This document shows positions 63,700 to 64,000 of a stretch of 64,000 nucleotides of DNA, piece after piece; position 1 is the stretch's first letter; the number at the start of each line of letters is the position of its first letter. The stretch comes from Ariolimax columbianus (lineage: Eukaryota; Mollusca; Gastropoda; Stylommatophora; Arionidae). The translations under genes and the position numbers were made by a program. The DNA lies in NCBI GenBank assembly GCA_036924085.1, contig JAVGWX010000007.1:30481953-30545952 (forward strand), given 5' to 3'. The notes beneath the pieces were generated by a model that searched no databases, was not told the DNA's origin, and was given only the letters and a program-made list of their open reading frames with translations.

Positions 63700-64000
63700 G
63701 GCAGACTAAACTAGTTCTGGAACGTTTCCTTCTAAGATCAACTGATGATATACTTCTAGCTCGATGAGGCTCACAAATGTAGCCTAAATTTCAGGTTTTT
63801 GCCAGTTGGTATCAGCATTTTGGAATTGGTTGCTCCCCCGGCCAGACTACCTCTCTTTGGTCGACTAAGTAGGGCTGTCCTGCAAGATATGATCTGGTGT
63901 TTGATTGGGTGCTCCACAGTCGCACGTGGCGGTGTCTCTGAGACCCATTATGGGAAAGCGGATCTTGCGTCTGCAATGTCCGGTTCTCAGAATGAAGATC
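63700..64000 (-). mobile_element. LINE family G, 3' end, cut by window edge
   Basis: Matches 11622-11905 in the same orientation: CTAGCTCGATGAGGCTCACA, CTACCTCTCTTTGGTCGACT, GGGCTGTCCTGCAAGATATG, CACGTGGCGGTGTCTCTGAG and CAATGTCCGGTTCTCAGAAT. It therefore holds the coding end after the RNase H domain on the minus strand, with the rest outside the window. Confidence 0.9.

Overview
The window reads as non-coding nuclear DNA of an invertebrate animal. I find no intact host gene, no rRNA, no functional tRNA gene and no prokaryotic feature. The contents are decayed retrotransposons and DNA transposons, tRNA-derived SINEs, repeat families with several copies inside the window, and a very high load of tandem repeats. 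Decayed non-LTR retrotransposons with CR1-like, RNase H-bearing and RTE/BovB-like ends, many mariner relics, modular SINEs and tandem-repeat-bearing elements fit a mollusc or other lophotrochozoan best, but this is inference from repeat style and no gene pins the taxon down. LAYOUT. 0-10 kb: CR1 and other LINE 3' ends, a long GATA-type tetranucleotide block (2.87-3.6 kb), a 44-bp minisatellite (5.29-6.13 kb), and a CR1 fragment with an in-frame 42-bp expansion (8.2-9.0 kb). 10-20 kb: LINE fragments with RNase H or RT motifs, two mariner relics, repeat families R1, R3 and R4. 20-32 kb: RNase H-bearing LINE fragments, satellites of 23, 17, 31 and 33 bp, more mariner relics. 32-38 kb: nested LINE insertions with target-site duplications, a 450-bp GAA/GAG tract, three mariner fragments, R4 copies. 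38-52 kb: a DNA transposon with about 70-bp inverted repeats, a 1.3-kb AT-rich tandem block, R4 with a 37-bp array, several LINE ends, and a roughly 3-kb 22-bp satellite split by an R3 insertion. 52-64 kb: dinucleotide blocks, a LINE with a C-terminal zinc finger, an endonuclease fragment, minisatellites of 45, 34, 35 and 43 bp, and a long antisense RT fragment. HOW THE PARTS RELATE. LINE 3' ends carry AAG, ATG or GATT tails, and one tail has grown into a long microsatellite. Several minisatellites are local amplifications of transposon sequence: inside CR1, inside an RT, at a SINE head and at the edge of R2. Families A-H, F and Z (LINEs), S1-S5 (SINEs) and R1-R4 (other dispersed repeats) are my own working labels for copies that match each other here; they are not database names. 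Most long open frames are artefacts of tandem repeats whose unit is not a multiple of three and contains no stop.
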